From Oceanospirillum sp048265165 (GTDB lineage: Bacteria > Pseudomonadota > Gammaproteobacteria > Pseudomonadales > Halomonadaceae), in assembly GCF_048265165.1 (NCBI RefSeq), contig NZ_JBLXCD010000002.1:372001-436000 (forward strand): a DNA stretch of 64,000 nt, read 5' to 3'. Under the pieces are notes generated by a model, which was given only the letters and a program-made list of their open reading frames with translations, was not told where the DNA came from and did not search any database. The position numbers and the translations under genes are program-made. Below, one piece after another: positions 16,081-24,387 of this stretch (position 1 is the first letter of the stretch; each line of letters starts with the position of its first letter).

Positions 16081-16133
16081 GCAAAGAGGCAGGCATACCC
16101 ACCTCTTTGCCATACCGCAGAGGAATCCTCTGC
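16081..16133. other. two adjacent hairpins in the grxC upstream gap
   Basis: GCAAAGAGG (16081-16089) pairs with CCTCTTTGC (16102-16110), and GCAGAGG (16117-16123) pairs with CCTCTGC (16127-16133). They lie in the 251-bp gap between the rhodanese gene and grxC (minus strand). Neither has a clear U tract, so they may shape the grxC 5' leader rather than terminate. I see no gene in this gap. Confidence 0.45.
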
Positions 16134-16251
16134 CGCAACACATAATATCAGAAAAGCCTAATTCAATCCTGACAGCTATGATTCCAGGCTACGCCGGAAT
16201 AGCAACCGTATCAGCCTGAAACTGCAACTAACCGGAGAAAATGCAAAGCGT

Positions 16252-16668
16252 CTATTTCGTCACAACCGGCAAATTGTCATTCTGCCAGTTACTCATACCG
16301 CCGCGCATGACACAGGCTTTTTCAAAACCTGCTTTCTGTAACTCACTAACAGCCCCTGATGCTGTATTACCCATTTTGCAAACAACAATAATCGGCTTAG
16401 CTTTGTATTTTTCCAGTTCACCAACCCGATCTTTCAGACTCGCCATGCTGATATTCACTGCACCGGCAATATGACCGTTGCGGAAATCACCACGATCCCG
16501 GATATCCAGAAAAACACCTTCTTCACGGTTCACCAGCAAGGTGGCCTGCTGACAGCTGATCGCTTTATTGCCGGTCATGAACTCATATCCCAGCCAGAGA
16601 ATCAGCAGGATCGCAAATGTACCCACCATCATCCAGTGGTTAGTGGCAAACTCAATAAACTGTTCCAA
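16252..16668 (-). CDS. membrane-anchored rhodanese-like protein (YibN type)
   Basis: 138-aa protein with one N-terminal membrane segment (WMMVGTFAILLILWLGYEFM, about residues 12-31) and a rhodanese domain (about 38-135). The active-site loop reads VVCKMGNTASGAV, with the expected cysteine, and the CH2A-like block is GVFLDIRDRGDFRNGHIAGAVNI. It is orthologous by position and layout to E. coli YibN, which is encoded beside grxC and secB. A role at the inner membrane in sulfur transfer or protein insertion is suggested by the family. Confidence 0.9.
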   Translation of the reverse strand: MEQFIEFATNHWMMVGTFAILLILWLGYEFMTGNKAISCQQATLLVNREEGVFLDIRDRGDFRNGHIAGAVNISMASLKDRVGELEKYKAKPIIVVCKMGNTASGAVSELQKAGFEKACVMRGGMSNWQNDNLPVVTK

Positions 16669-16861
16669 CTTCTTTCCTCGTCAGCCTTTCATTGATCATG
16701 GATGCGCAGATCACCCGGTCTACCGGTTTATAAAACCCGGAAAATCACCCCGGAGGACTGGCATTTAAAGGCAGTTAGTATACACAACCTGATGAAGATT
16801 TAACCGCCCCAAACAGGTTGGTTTATATACTTTTTTCACATCTTTATCCCCGGCAAAGAAT

Positions 16862-16891
16862 TTGGGAGGCCCGAGAAATCTGGGGTATGAT
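16862..16891 (+). promoter_or_regulatory. predicted gpmI promoter
   Basis: TTGGGA (16862-16867) and TATGAT (16886-16891) with an 18-bp spacer, about 70 bp before the gpmI start. It is the best sigma-70 match in the 293-bp gap between the divergent rhodanese gene and gpmI, which contains no other gene. Confidence 0.5.
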
Positions 16892-16961
16892 GTCCAGCTA
16901 CTGCGAAACGTCTGTCAGGACGTGTAACTTTTTATGAATCTAATGCGACCCTGAAAACATC

Positions 16962-18506
16962 ATGTCAAAACGTACGCCTGTTGCTCTTATCATTCTGGAT
17001 GGTTTCGGCCATTGTGAAACGACCGAAAATAATGCCATTGCCAATGCCAACAAACCGGTTTGGGATCGCCTGTGGGATCAATACCCCAATGCTTTGATCG
17101 AAACATCAGGCATGGCCGTAGGCCTGCCGGATGGTCAGATGGGCAACTCAGAAGTTGGTCATATGAATCTCGGAGCCGGACGTACTGTTTACCAGGAGTT
17201 TACCCGCATCACCAAATCGATTGCTGATGGTGATTTCTTTGAAAATGCCGCGTTAGTTTCTGCCATCGACAAAGCCGTTGCAGTGGATAAAGCCGTACAT
17301 CTTATGGGCCTGCTGTCACCAGGTGGTGTGCACAGCCATGAAGAACACATCTTTGCCGCCTGCAAACTGGCTGCTGACCGTGGTGCAAAAAAAGTTTATG
17401 TTCATGGCTTCCTTGACGGTCGTGATATGCCTCCCCGTAGTGCAGAAGCATCCATCATTAAAACAGATGCCCTACTGAAGAAACTCGGCATCGGTTTTGT
17501 TGCGTCCCTGATCGGCCGCTACTACGCCATGGATCGCGACAACCGTTGGGACCGCGTTGAGCAGGCTTATAACCTACTAACACAGGCAAAAGCGGAACAT
17601 GTGTATACCGAGGCAAAAGAAGCTCTTCTGGCGGCTTACGAACGGGATGAAAATGACGAATTTGTTGCCGCCTCCAGCATCCGCCCTGATGGCAAAACGG
17701 TTAAGATCGAAGATGGCGATGCCGTTCTGTTTATGAACTTCCGTGCAGACCGGGCCCGGGAGATTACCCGCAGCTTTGTTAACGCAGACTTTGACGGTTT
17801 CACCCGCGAAGTAACGCCTGTGCTGGCCGACTTTGTCATGCTGACCGAATATGCCGCCGATATTAAAACCACTACCGCCTTCCCGCCAGCCAAACTGGTG
17901 AATACTCTTGGCGAATACATGGCGAATCAGGGCAAAACTCAGCTGCGTATCGCTGAGACTGAGAAATACGCCCATGTAACCTTTTTCTTCAGCGGTGGCC
18001 GGGAAGAGGAGTACGAAGGTGAAACCCGCATACTGGTGCAGTCGCCACAGGTCGCCACTTATGACCTGCAACCTGAGATGAGCGCACCGGAAGTTACCGA
18101 TAAGCTGGTTGATGCGATCAAAAGCGGCGATTTCGACCTGATCGTTTGCAACTATGCCAACGGTGATATGGTGGGTCATACCGGAAAATACGATGCTGCG
18201 GTTAAAGCGGTTGAAGCACTGGATGTTTGTCTGGGGCGTGTCACCGAAGCCCTGCTGGAAGTGGGTGGTGAGTGCTTAATCACCGCAGACCATGGTAATG
18301 CAGAGCAGATGATTAACCCGGAATCAGGTCAGGTTCAGACAGCCCATACGACTTTCCCGGTTCCCCTTATTTACGTAAATGAACGCGCGGAGTCAGTTAC
18401 GCTTGAGAATGGCCGTCTTTGCGATATTGCGCCGAGCCTGCTAAAAATCATGGATCTGAAACAACCGACTGAAATGAGCGGTCATAACCTTGTTTCTTAC
18501 GCCTGA
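16962..18506 (+). CDS. gpmI: 2,3-bisphosphoglycerate-independent phosphoglycerate mutase
   Basis: 514-aa glycolytic/gluconeogenic enzyme interconverting 3- and 2-phosphoglycerate, of the alkaline-phosphatase superfamily with two Mn ions. The N-terminal metal/serine region is ALIILDGFGHCETTENNAIANA, with the phosphoserine loop QMGNSEVGHMNLGAGR. HGFLDGRDMPP, GRYYAMDRDNRWDR, NFRADRAREITR, NYANGDMVGHTG and ITADHGNAEQM are all present. Full length. It heads the gpmI-envC-ctpA-yibQ cluster. Confidence 0.98.
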   Translation: MSKRTPVALIILDGFGHCETTENNAIANANKPVWDRLWDQYPNALIETSGMAVGLPDGQMGNSEVGHMNLGAGRTVYQEFTRITKSIADGDFFENAALVSAIDKAVAVDKAVHLMGLLSPGGVHSHEEHIFAACKLAADRGAKKVYVHGFLDGRDMPPRSAEASIIKTDALLKKLGIGFVASLIGRYYAMDRDNRWDRVEQAYNLLTQAKAEHVYTEAKEALLAAYERDENDEFVAASSIRPDGKTVKIEDGDAVLFMNFRADRAREITRSFVNADFDGFTREVTPVLADFVMLTEYAADIKTTTAFPPAKLVNTLGEYMANQGKTQLRIAETEKYAHVTFFFSGGREEEYEGETRILVQSPQVATYDLQPEMSAPEVTDKLVDAIKSGDFDLIVCNYANGDMVGHTGKYDAAVKAVEALDVCLGRVTEALLEVGGECLITADHGNAEQMINPESGQVQTAHTTFPVPLIYVNERAESVTLENGRLCDIAPSLLKIMDLKQPTEMSGHNLVSYA

Positions 18507-18546
18507 CATTCAGAGACGTCACTGAATTTCGGACAGAATGACACAC

Positions 18547-18571
18547 AAAGAGCTGGCCTCCCCAGCTCTTT
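18547..18571 (+). terminator. hairpin after gpmI
   Basis: AAAGAGCTGG (18547-18556) pairs with CCAGCTCTTT (18562-18571), a 10-bp stem with a 5-nt loop and a T-rich arm. It probably lowers read-through from gpmI into envC. Confidence 0.65.
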
Positions 18572-18614
18572 ACCATTTGACCAAAATGCCTACGGGTAAC
18601 GGAAAGCACTGTCA

Positions 18615-19847
18615 TTGATAATCAAAAGAGCCGCTGCACCTTTGCTGCAAAATAAACAGAGTCGAGATTTCGGACACTGGCCCTTTTCCTTACAGCTTCT
18701 CAGCTACTTGCTGGCGATCCTGCTTATCTCCTCATCCGCCCTTTTGTCTTTACCTTCACAGGCAGCGGGCAAAGAGGATGTTTCAGCCCAGCAGCTAAAA
18801 GAGCTGAACGGTCGCATCAAAGTTCTTGAGCAATCACTAAACCAGGTGAAGGGTGCAAAAGCTGAAGTACTTAAAAAACTTCAGACCTCCGAAAAGAAAA
18901 TATCCGATACAGCCCGGGCCATCCGAAGTAATCTGGCGAGTAGCAAACGACTGCAAAGCCGCCTGAGTGTACTTCGGGCAGAAAAAAGCAGCCTGAGGCT
19001 CAAACAGAACCAGCAGAAAGATTACCTGGAAAAGCAGATCCGTTCAGCTTATGCCATGGGACGACAGGAATACCTGAAAGTTCTGCTTAACCAGCAGCAA
19101 CCGGACCAGATCTCACGGGTCTTACGCTATTACGATTACATCAATAAGGAGCGCAGCCGACATATTGATGAATACCTGGAAACAGCCCACAGTCTGAACC
19201 GGGTTGAAAAAGAGATTTTACAAAAAGATTATGTCCTGACCACAACCCGCAGTAAGCTGGAAGCTGACCGTGGCCGCCTGAAAGTCGAGCAGAAGAAGCG
19301 GGAAACTCTTGTCTCTCAATTAGACCGGGAGATCTCAGGCAAAGGTCAGGAATTAGCCCGCCTGAACCAGGACAGAGCTCGCCTTGAGAAATTATTAAAA
19401 GAAGTACAGCAAGCTATTGTTAATATTCCCATGCCGAAGGATACCCGACCGTTTAAGTCCATGCGTGGCAAACTGCCCTGGCCACTTAAAGGCCCTGTCG
19501 CTTATGCTTTTGGCAGCGAGCAAATTCGTGGCAAACTACGCCGCAATGGTATGGTGATTCGCGGTCAGGAAGGCACAGAAATTAAAGCGATTCACTCCGG
19601 GCGTGTTGTTTTTTCCGACTGGCTCAGGGGGTACGGCGTACTTTTGATTCTTGATCACGGTAATGGCTTTATGAGTCTCTACGGTCATAATCAATCTCTG
19701 CTTCGGGAAGCCGGTGACTGGATTCATGCCGGTGAAAGTATCGCAACCGCTGGGCGAAGCGGCGGACAAAGCCGGAGCGGTCTGTATTTTGAAATTCGCA
19801 AGAAAGGGGCTCCGCAAGACCCCATTATCTGGCTCGGCAAACGCTGA
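18615..19847 (+). CDS. envC: murein hydrolase activator EnvC
   Basis: 410-aa exported protein. A hydrophobic N-terminal segment (LLSYLLAILLISSSALLSL, about residues 29-47) is followed by a long coiled coil (about 58-275, heptads rich in Leu, Lys and Gln) and a LytM/M23 domain (about 300-410: GVLLILDHGNGFMSLYGHNQSLL, GLYFEIRKKGAPQDPIIWL). In EnvC the LytM site is degenerate and the protein activates amidases AmiA/B at the septum; the first His of HxGxD-type M23 sites is absent here (IRGQEGTEIKAIHSG). The predicted start gives a long signal region, so an internal start is possible. Confidence 0.93.
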   Translation: MIIKRAAAPLLQNKQSRDFGHWPFSLQLLSYLLAILLISSSALLSLPSQAAGKEDVSAQQLKELNGRIKVLEQSLNQVKGAKAEVLKKLQTSEKKISDTARAIRSNLASSKRLQSRLSVLRAEKSSLRLKQNQQKDYLEKQIRSAYAMGRQEYLKVLLNQQQPDQISRVLRYYDYINKERSRHIDEYLETAHSLNRVEKEILQKDYVLTTTRSKLEADRGRLKVEQKKRETLVSQLDREISGKGQELARLNQDRARLEKLLKEVQQAIVNIPMPKDTRPFKSMRGKLPWPLKGPVAYAFGSEQIRGKLRRNGMVIRGQEGTEIKAIHSGRVVFSDWLRGYGVLLILDHGNGFMSLYGHNQSLLREAGDWIHAGESIATAGRSGGQSRSGLYFEIRKKGAPQDPIIWLGKR

Positions 19848-19943
19848 AAAACACTCAGACCACCCTGTGACAAACAGGCAAATCTGATGATACAAACCCC
19901 GACGACCGTTAGCTGTCATGACCGGGGCATTAAGGAGTGATTC

Positions 19944-21281
19944 ATGAGAACCTCGCAGACCATACTAGGAATCGGCTTTGGCCTGTTACTCAGTCTGACA
20001 AGTTCAAACCTGTTTGCAGAAGTAACCCCATCCGATGAAGCTCTGGCTTATGAGGCTCAGGAACTGCCACTGGAGGAGCTACGTACCTTCGGAGAAGTGT
20101 TCGAACGCATCAAGCGTGCCTATGTCCATGATATCAATGACGAAGAGCTGTTGGACAATGCTATCAGAGGGATGGTCACAGGCTTAGATCCTCACTCCAC
20201 CTACCTGACACCAGATGATTACGACGAACTGCAGGAAAGTACTCAGGGTGAGTTTGGCGGTCTGGGCCTTGAAGTCAGTTCTGAAAACGGCTTTATTAAA
20301 GTCGTTACCCCGATAGATGACACACCAGCAGCACGGGCCGGCATCCGCCCTCACGACCTGATCGTTAAGATCAATGACACTCCGATTAAAAACTTACCGC
20401 TGAACAAGTCAATAGAGCTAATGCGGGGTAAGCCCGACACGGAAATTCGCCTGACGATTATGCGGGACGGTGCAGACGCCCCCTTCGAACTAACACTGAA
20501 ACGGGCTCTGATCCGTGTTACCAGTGTAAAACATCGTATGCTGGACGAAGACTACGGTTATATTCGAATTACCCAATTTCAGGTACATACCGGCGAAGAA
20601 GTCGTCAAAGCCCTCAACAAAATGCACAGTGGTGCTAATGGTCAGCTCAAAGGGGTTGTTCTGGATCTGCGCAACAATCCGGGCGGTGTATTACAGGCAG
20701 CGGCTGAGGTCGTGGATGCCTTTATCACCCAAGGTCGTATTGTTTATACCAAAGGTCGACTGGACAATACTGAGCTTAGTTTTGATGCCACACCGAACAA
20801 CCCAAGCCATGGAGTACCTTTAATCGTCCTGATCAACGAGGGCTCTGCCTCTGCCTCTGAAATTGTATCCGGAGCGCTTCAGGATCATCACCGTGGTGTA
20901 ATCATGGGTACTCAAAGCTTTGGCAAAGGCTCCGTACAAACGATTCTGCCCCTTGGGGAAAACCGCGGCCTGAAGCTGACGACCGCCCTGTACTACACGC
21001 CATCCGGCCGGTCTATTCAAGCTCAGGGTGTAACTCCTGATATAGAAGTAAAGCCTGCTCGCCTGACGCCTATTGAAGCCAGACTACAGATCAAAGAGGC
21101 GGACCTTGAGGGGCATCTTGAAAGCAGTCAGAAAGCAGTTGGCCAGAAACCTGAAGACAGCACCTCATTGGCTGAAAGTGACTACCAGTTATTTGAAGCT
21201 TTAAGCCTGTTGAAAAGCCTGCATATTCTGAATAAAAGCCCAGATAGCAGTACTCTCAGCAGCAACGAAGCAACCCATTAG
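19944..21281 (+). CDS. ctpA: S41 C-terminal processing protease
   Basis: 445-aa periplasmic serine protease. Signal peptide at residues 1-25 (ILGIGFGLLLSLTSSNLFAE), PDZ domain about 90-180 (GGLGLEVSSENGFIKVVTPIDDTPAARAGI), then the S41 catalytic domain. Nucleophile Ser is in INEGSASASEIVSGAL and the general-base Lys in TQSFGKGSVQT. The tail after about 370 is Glu/Ser-rich. It sits between envC and yibQ, as in Pseudomonas, and such proteases trim peptidoglycan hydrolases. AAGGAGTG precedes the ATG. Confidence 0.95.
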   Translation: MRTSQTILGIGFGLLLSLTSSNLFAEVTPSDEALAYEAQELPLEELRTFGEVFERIKRAYVHDINDEELLDNAIRGMVTGLDPHSTYLTPDDYDELQESTQGEFGGLGLEVSSENGFIKVVTPIDDTPAARAGIRPHDLIVKINDTPIKNLPLNKSIELMRGKPDTEIRLTIMRDGADAPFELTLKRALIRVTSVKHRMLDEDYGYIRITQFQVHTGEEVVKALNKMHSGANGQLKGVVLDLRNNPGGVLQAAAEVVDAFITQGRIVYTKGRLDNTELSFDATPNNPSHGVPLIVLINEGSASASEIVSGALQDHHRGVIMGTQSFGKGSVQTILPLGENRGLKLTTALYYTPSGRSIQAQGVTPDIEVKPARLTPIEARLQIKEADLEGHLESSQKAVGQKPEDSTSLAESDYQLFEALSLLKSLHILNKSPDSSTLSSNEATH

Positions 21282-21325
21282 AACCTGATCAGGCTGCCTG
21301 TAAGGGCGGCCCAAGCGACACTGAT

Positions 21326-22456
21326 ATGACGACTATTTCACAGCATCATTCACACTTACAAACGCAACTTAGCTCAGATATTCCGGGGCTGAGTACTCTT
21401 CTTTCCCTGTTTTTTGGTTTTTCTCTTCTCGGTTTCGGCTCGCCAGTGCAGGCCTCCAGCTCACCCACGATTACCTTGGTCATTGATGACATAGGCTACA
21501 ATCTGCGTAATGGCTTACGGGCAGTAAACCTCCCCGGTGCTATATCCTACGCAGTACTGCCCCATACACCTTACAGTCAACGACTTGCCAAAGCTGCCCA
21601 TCAAAAGGGCAAAACAGTAATGCTTCATGCGCCAATGACTAACGTACACCAATGGGAACCTGGGCCGGGCACCCTCAGTCCATCCATGGATAGAGAAACC
21701 TTTGATCAGGCATTAAAAAAAGCACTTGCCGATATTCCATTTGTACAAGGTGTTAATAACCATATGGGTAGCGAGCTGACACAGGACAGTGTCCGTATGC
21801 AGTGGCTTATGGAAGAAGTGAGCAAGCGTCGCCTGTTCTTTATCGACAGCCGCACCACAGCAAAATCAGTGGCCGCCAAAACAGCCCGTGCGAATGGCGT
21901 CCCCAACATGAGCAGGGATGTCTTTCTGGACCATATACGAACTCCTTCTGCCGTAAATGAGGCTTTCGATACCCTGGTTCGCCAGGCACAACTCAACGGG
22001 CACGCCACGGCAATAGGCCATCCTCACAACGTCACGCTCAATATGCTGGAAAACCGGATACCGGAACTTCAGGCTCAGGGTATTCGGCTGGTTTCCGTTC
22101 CGGAACAGCTGGTCGCCATGGGGCAGATATATAAGGATGTGCAACCCGCTTCTGCCACACCAGAAATAACAATTCCCAATCGAAGCCCAGCTTTCTGGCG
22201 TAGTGAGATTCAGCAACTAACCCGATTCAAAGAGACTGATGCCACACATCCTAAAATCACTCGTAAAGAGGTGATCATCAGAAAAAAGTCCCCGAATCTT
22301 CAGCGCCTCAACCGGACTGAAGAACGTGCCGTACCGAACAGAGAAAATACTCCGCACCTGAGAGATGCCGGCCGGGATATGTTGCACCAACCTATCCATC
22401 ATCCGGACTGGCTGACCCCCAAAGATAAGCAGAACTGGGCAGCAGCCCATGACTGA
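21326..22456 (+). CDS. divergent polysaccharide deacetylase (YibQ type)
   Basis: 376-aa exported protein. Hydrophobic segment at about residues 25-45, then a divergent polysaccharide deacetylase domain (TLVIDDIGYNLRNGLRAVNLPG, YAVLPHTPYSQRLAKAAHQKGKTVMLHAPM, GVNNHMGSELTQD, FFIDSRTTAKSVA, AIGHPHNVTLNML). The DD pair and the His motifs are intact. After about 285 a basic, low-complexity tail follows (KITRKEVIIRKKSPNLQRLNR) that I do not recognise. It is the last gene of the gpmI-envC-ctpA block and probably acts on cell-wall or surface sugars. Confidence 0.9.
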   Translation: MTTISQHHSHLQTQLSSDIPGLSTLLSLFFGFSLLGFGSPVQASSSPTITLVIDDIGYNLRNGLRAVNLPGAISYAVLPHTPYSQRLAKAAHQKGKTVMLHAPMTNVHQWEPGPGTLSPSMDRETFDQALKKALADIPFVQGVNNHMGSELTQDSVRMQWLMEEVSKRRLFFIDSRTTAKSVAAKTARANGVPNMSRDVFLDHIRTPSAVNEAFDTLVRQAQLNGHATAIGHPHNVTLNMLENRIPELQAQGIRLVSVPEQLVAMGQIYKDVQPASATPEITIPNRSPAFWRSEIQQLTRFKETDATHPKITRKEVIIRKKSPNLQRLNRTEERAVPNRENTPHLRDAGRDMLHQPIHHPDWLTPKDKQNWAAAHD

Positions 22457-22525
22457 AGAATGCATGTCACCTGATAACCTGAATACTTTCTCTTTACTAC
22501 TATCAATACAGGCTACCCCCCAGAA

Positions 22526-23116
22526 ATGAGTGCTTTTTTTCAACAACTGAAAGACTTAGCCCCCTGGCAGCAAACTGCGTTTGCCACAGCATTAGCTGAA
22601 CGCATGTACCCTAACTACGCACTGTTTTGTCAGGTAACGGAGCAGCCTGAGCAAGCCGCACAGTTAAAAAAGAGCCTGATGCTGATTTGGGAGCAACTGG
22701 CTAATAAGGCCAGCACAATCAATTTTGAAGTTCAGCTGGAAAGATTGGCAGACCTGATACCCAATGATGCTGACTATGAAATGTACGGTGTTTACCCGGC
22801 GATTGATGCCGCAATGGCTGCTCATACCGCTATGGAACTGGCCATGGGCACTCAGGCAGAAGAGGTTACCCGTGTCAGTCGCCTGATGCGCCAGACCATT
22901 ATCAGCTTTATCGAGGCAACTGAAGAGGTGCCTGAAGATGAGAAGGCCCGACGAAAAGCCCTGAACGATCATGAACTGATGCAGTTTGACCGCGAGTTTC
23001 AGGATGAAGTACTGGAACAGATCAGCGCGATGAAACACCCTCAGAAGGATAAGCTGAAAGCGCTGCGCCTAATGGCTCAGAATGATGGCGTGAGCTGCCT
23101 GGGGCTGGCGGTTTAA
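22526..23116 (+). CDS. YjaG family protein (DUF416)
   Basis: 196-aa soluble helical protein of the YjaG/DUF416 family. N-terminal block FFQQLKDLAPWQQTAFATALAERMYPNYALFCQV and YGVYPAIDAAMAAHTAMELAM are typical. No signal peptide or catalytic motif. Function unknown in all species. It is on the same strand 69 bp after yibQ, but the region between has no strong terminator, so co-transcription is possible. Confidence 0.88.
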   Translation: MSAFFQQLKDLAPWQQTAFATALAERMYPNYALFCQVTEQPEQAAQLKKSLMLIWEQLANKASTINFEVQLERLADLIPNDADYEMYGVYPAIDAAMAAHTAMELAMGTQAEEVTRVSRLMRQTIISFIEATEEVPEDEKARRKALNDHELMQFDREFQDEVLEQISAMKHPQKDKLKALRLMAQNDGVSCLGLAV

Positions 23117-23135
23117 CCTTCCTGCCATTAAAAAA

Positions 23136-23157
23136 ACCCGGAGCATAAGCTCCGGGT
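23136..23157 (-). terminator. terminator between convergent genes
   Basis: ACCCGGAGC (23136-23144) pairs with GCTCCGGGT (23149-23157), 9-bp stem and 4-nt loop. On the minus strand it runs into seven T's, so it mainly stops transcription of the 4-TM gene at 23172. Confidence 0.75.
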
Positions 23158-23171
23158 CACACCTCTAAAAG

Positions 23172-23708
23172 CTACTGGCTCTCCACTGCGGACTCATTCA
23201 GTCCCCGATCCCGGACACTGCTGTGGAAGGACTTTTCGTCTTCACTTTCCACAGATACTGAGCCTTGTTCCACCTGCTGTTCAATATCAGACTCAAACAT
23301 CAGATTACCGCTACTCATCAGGTCCTGATAGGCGTAATAGCCAAAACCCGTGCAAATCACCAGCACAACAGCAGGTACGCTGACATACACTTTTCTGAAG
23401 TGCCGGGCGACAAAGTAAACAAACAGCATGAGTTCAATAACACCAAGCGCCAGGACCAGATAATCACCAATACCGCTGATTCCCCGGATAATAGGGTTCT
23501 CTTCCGGTGTATGCGCACCAATAAGCTCCATACTGACAACACCGGAGCCATTCAGCAGGCTGATCACAAAAATAACCAAAAGCCAGGCCAAAGCAATACG
23601 CTTTTCATGAAAGAGCGCCTGAAAAAACAGTGTCGTCAGTGCCAGGACAAAGGCAAAAAAAGCGCCAGCCAGATACCATTGATAAGCGATAAATTGCTCT
23701 GTGGACAT
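23172..23708 (-). CDS. inner-membrane protein with four predicted TM segments, function unknown
   Basis: 178-aa protein I cannot assign. Four hydrophobic segments lie at about residues 11-30, 37-58, 80-103 and 109-127. A 50-residue acidic, Ser/Glu-rich hydrophilic tail follows (EQQVEQGSVSVESEDEKSFHSS). A short polar loop HTPEENPIIRG separates TM2 and TM3. AGGAAT precedes the ATG. It stands alone between yjaG (convergent) and ydbL (same strand, 109-bp gap) and has its own terminator. Confidence 0.7.
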   Translation of the reverse strand: MSTEQFIAYQWYLAGAFFAFVLALTTLFFQALFHEKRIALAWLLVIFVISLLNGSGVVSMELIGAHTPEENPIIRGISGIGDYLVLALGVIELMLFVYFVARHFRKVYVSVPAVVLVICTGFGYYAYQDLMSSGNLMFESDIEQQVEQGSVSVESEDEKSFHSSVRDRGLNESAVESQ

Positions 23709-23817
23709 GAAAATTCCTTAGCTTGAAGAGGGCAGTGCTGAGCTTTTAAGCTTAATTCCGGAAAAGCATAAAAGTCCGGCACTTTACCTATGAAGTACAG
23801 ACTCAGAAACCGAAGTT

Positions 23818-24189
23818 TTATTTCTTCAGCCAACCATTACCTAAATCGATCAGGTTGCCGGGGCGGGTCTTTTCAATCACTTTTTTTCCAGCAATTTTCT
23901 CGACTTCCTGCAACGTTATCTTGTTCTTTGCTGCCAGGTCTTTATAAACCTGCGTACGCTTATTGTTCACATCATCCACCAAGGCTTTTACACCAGCCTC
24001 AGGCTGGACTACCCCTAGATAACCGGTATAACGCTCACCAACCCAACCGCTATCTTTGGCAGCATCCAAATCCAATGCATAAGCCGGCCCCGCCATGACC
24101 AATGCCAGCAACAAGCTAATCATAAGTGCAGTCAAAGAAGAAACCCACAACCGTGGTGCTACGTGGTTATTGCTTATCGTGTTATTCAT
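23818..24189 (-). CDS. ydbL: YdbL family periplasmic protein (DUF1318)
   Basis: 123-aa exported protein: signal segment at about residues 14-38 (WVSSLTALMISLLLALVMAG, cleavage near AYA-L), then a DUF1318 body with AAKDSGWVGERYTGYLGVV, VKALVDDVNNKRTQVYKDLAAKN and GNGWLKK. In E. coli YdbL acts with the intermembrane bridge YdbH-YnbE, apparently as a chaperone-like partner. Third gene of the ydbH-ynbE-ydbL operon, 12 bp after ynbE. Confidence 0.9.
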   Translation of the reverse strand: MNNTISNNHVAPRLWVSSLTALMISLLLALVMAGPAYALDLDAAKDSGWVGERYTGYLGVVQPEAGVKALVDDVNNKRTQVYKDLAAKNKITLQEVEKIAGKKVIEKTRPGNLIDLGNGWLKK

Positions 24190-24201
24190 CAGGTTAACTC
24201 C

Positions 24202-24387
24202 TTAGAAAAGATCACTGTCTTCGCTGAACATCTGCTCCAGCTCTTTATCAACCTTGACCCGAATTTCATGATCGATCTTAACATTCAGATTGATGGTGAT
24301 CGGCTCCTTGGCCCCCACCTCAATACGGGGTGTACAGGCTGCCAGAAAACTGAGCATACCGGTTAAGAGTAAAAGTCTGAGTATCAT
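24202..24387 (-). CDS. ynbE: YnbE family outer-membrane lipoprotein
   Basis: 61-aa lipoprotein. The lipobox is L-A-A-C (residues 15-18) after a short hydrophobic signal (LRLLLLTGMLSFLAAC), leaving a mature part of about 44 residues (EVGAKEPITINLNVKIDHEIRVKVDKEL) that is mostly beta-strand. In E. coli YnbE stacks by strand augmentation onto the C-terminus of YdbH to reach the outer membrane. Its ATG overlaps the ydbH stop by 4 bp. Confidence 0.9.
   Translation of the reverse strand: MILRLLLLTGMLSFLAACTPRIEVGAKEPITINLNVKIDHEIRVKVDKELEQMFSEDSDLF

Noticed and set aside
17577..18179. 200-codon ORF antisense to gpmI
   Set aside because: Shadow of a highly conserved gene on the other strand; no start signal or family resemblance.
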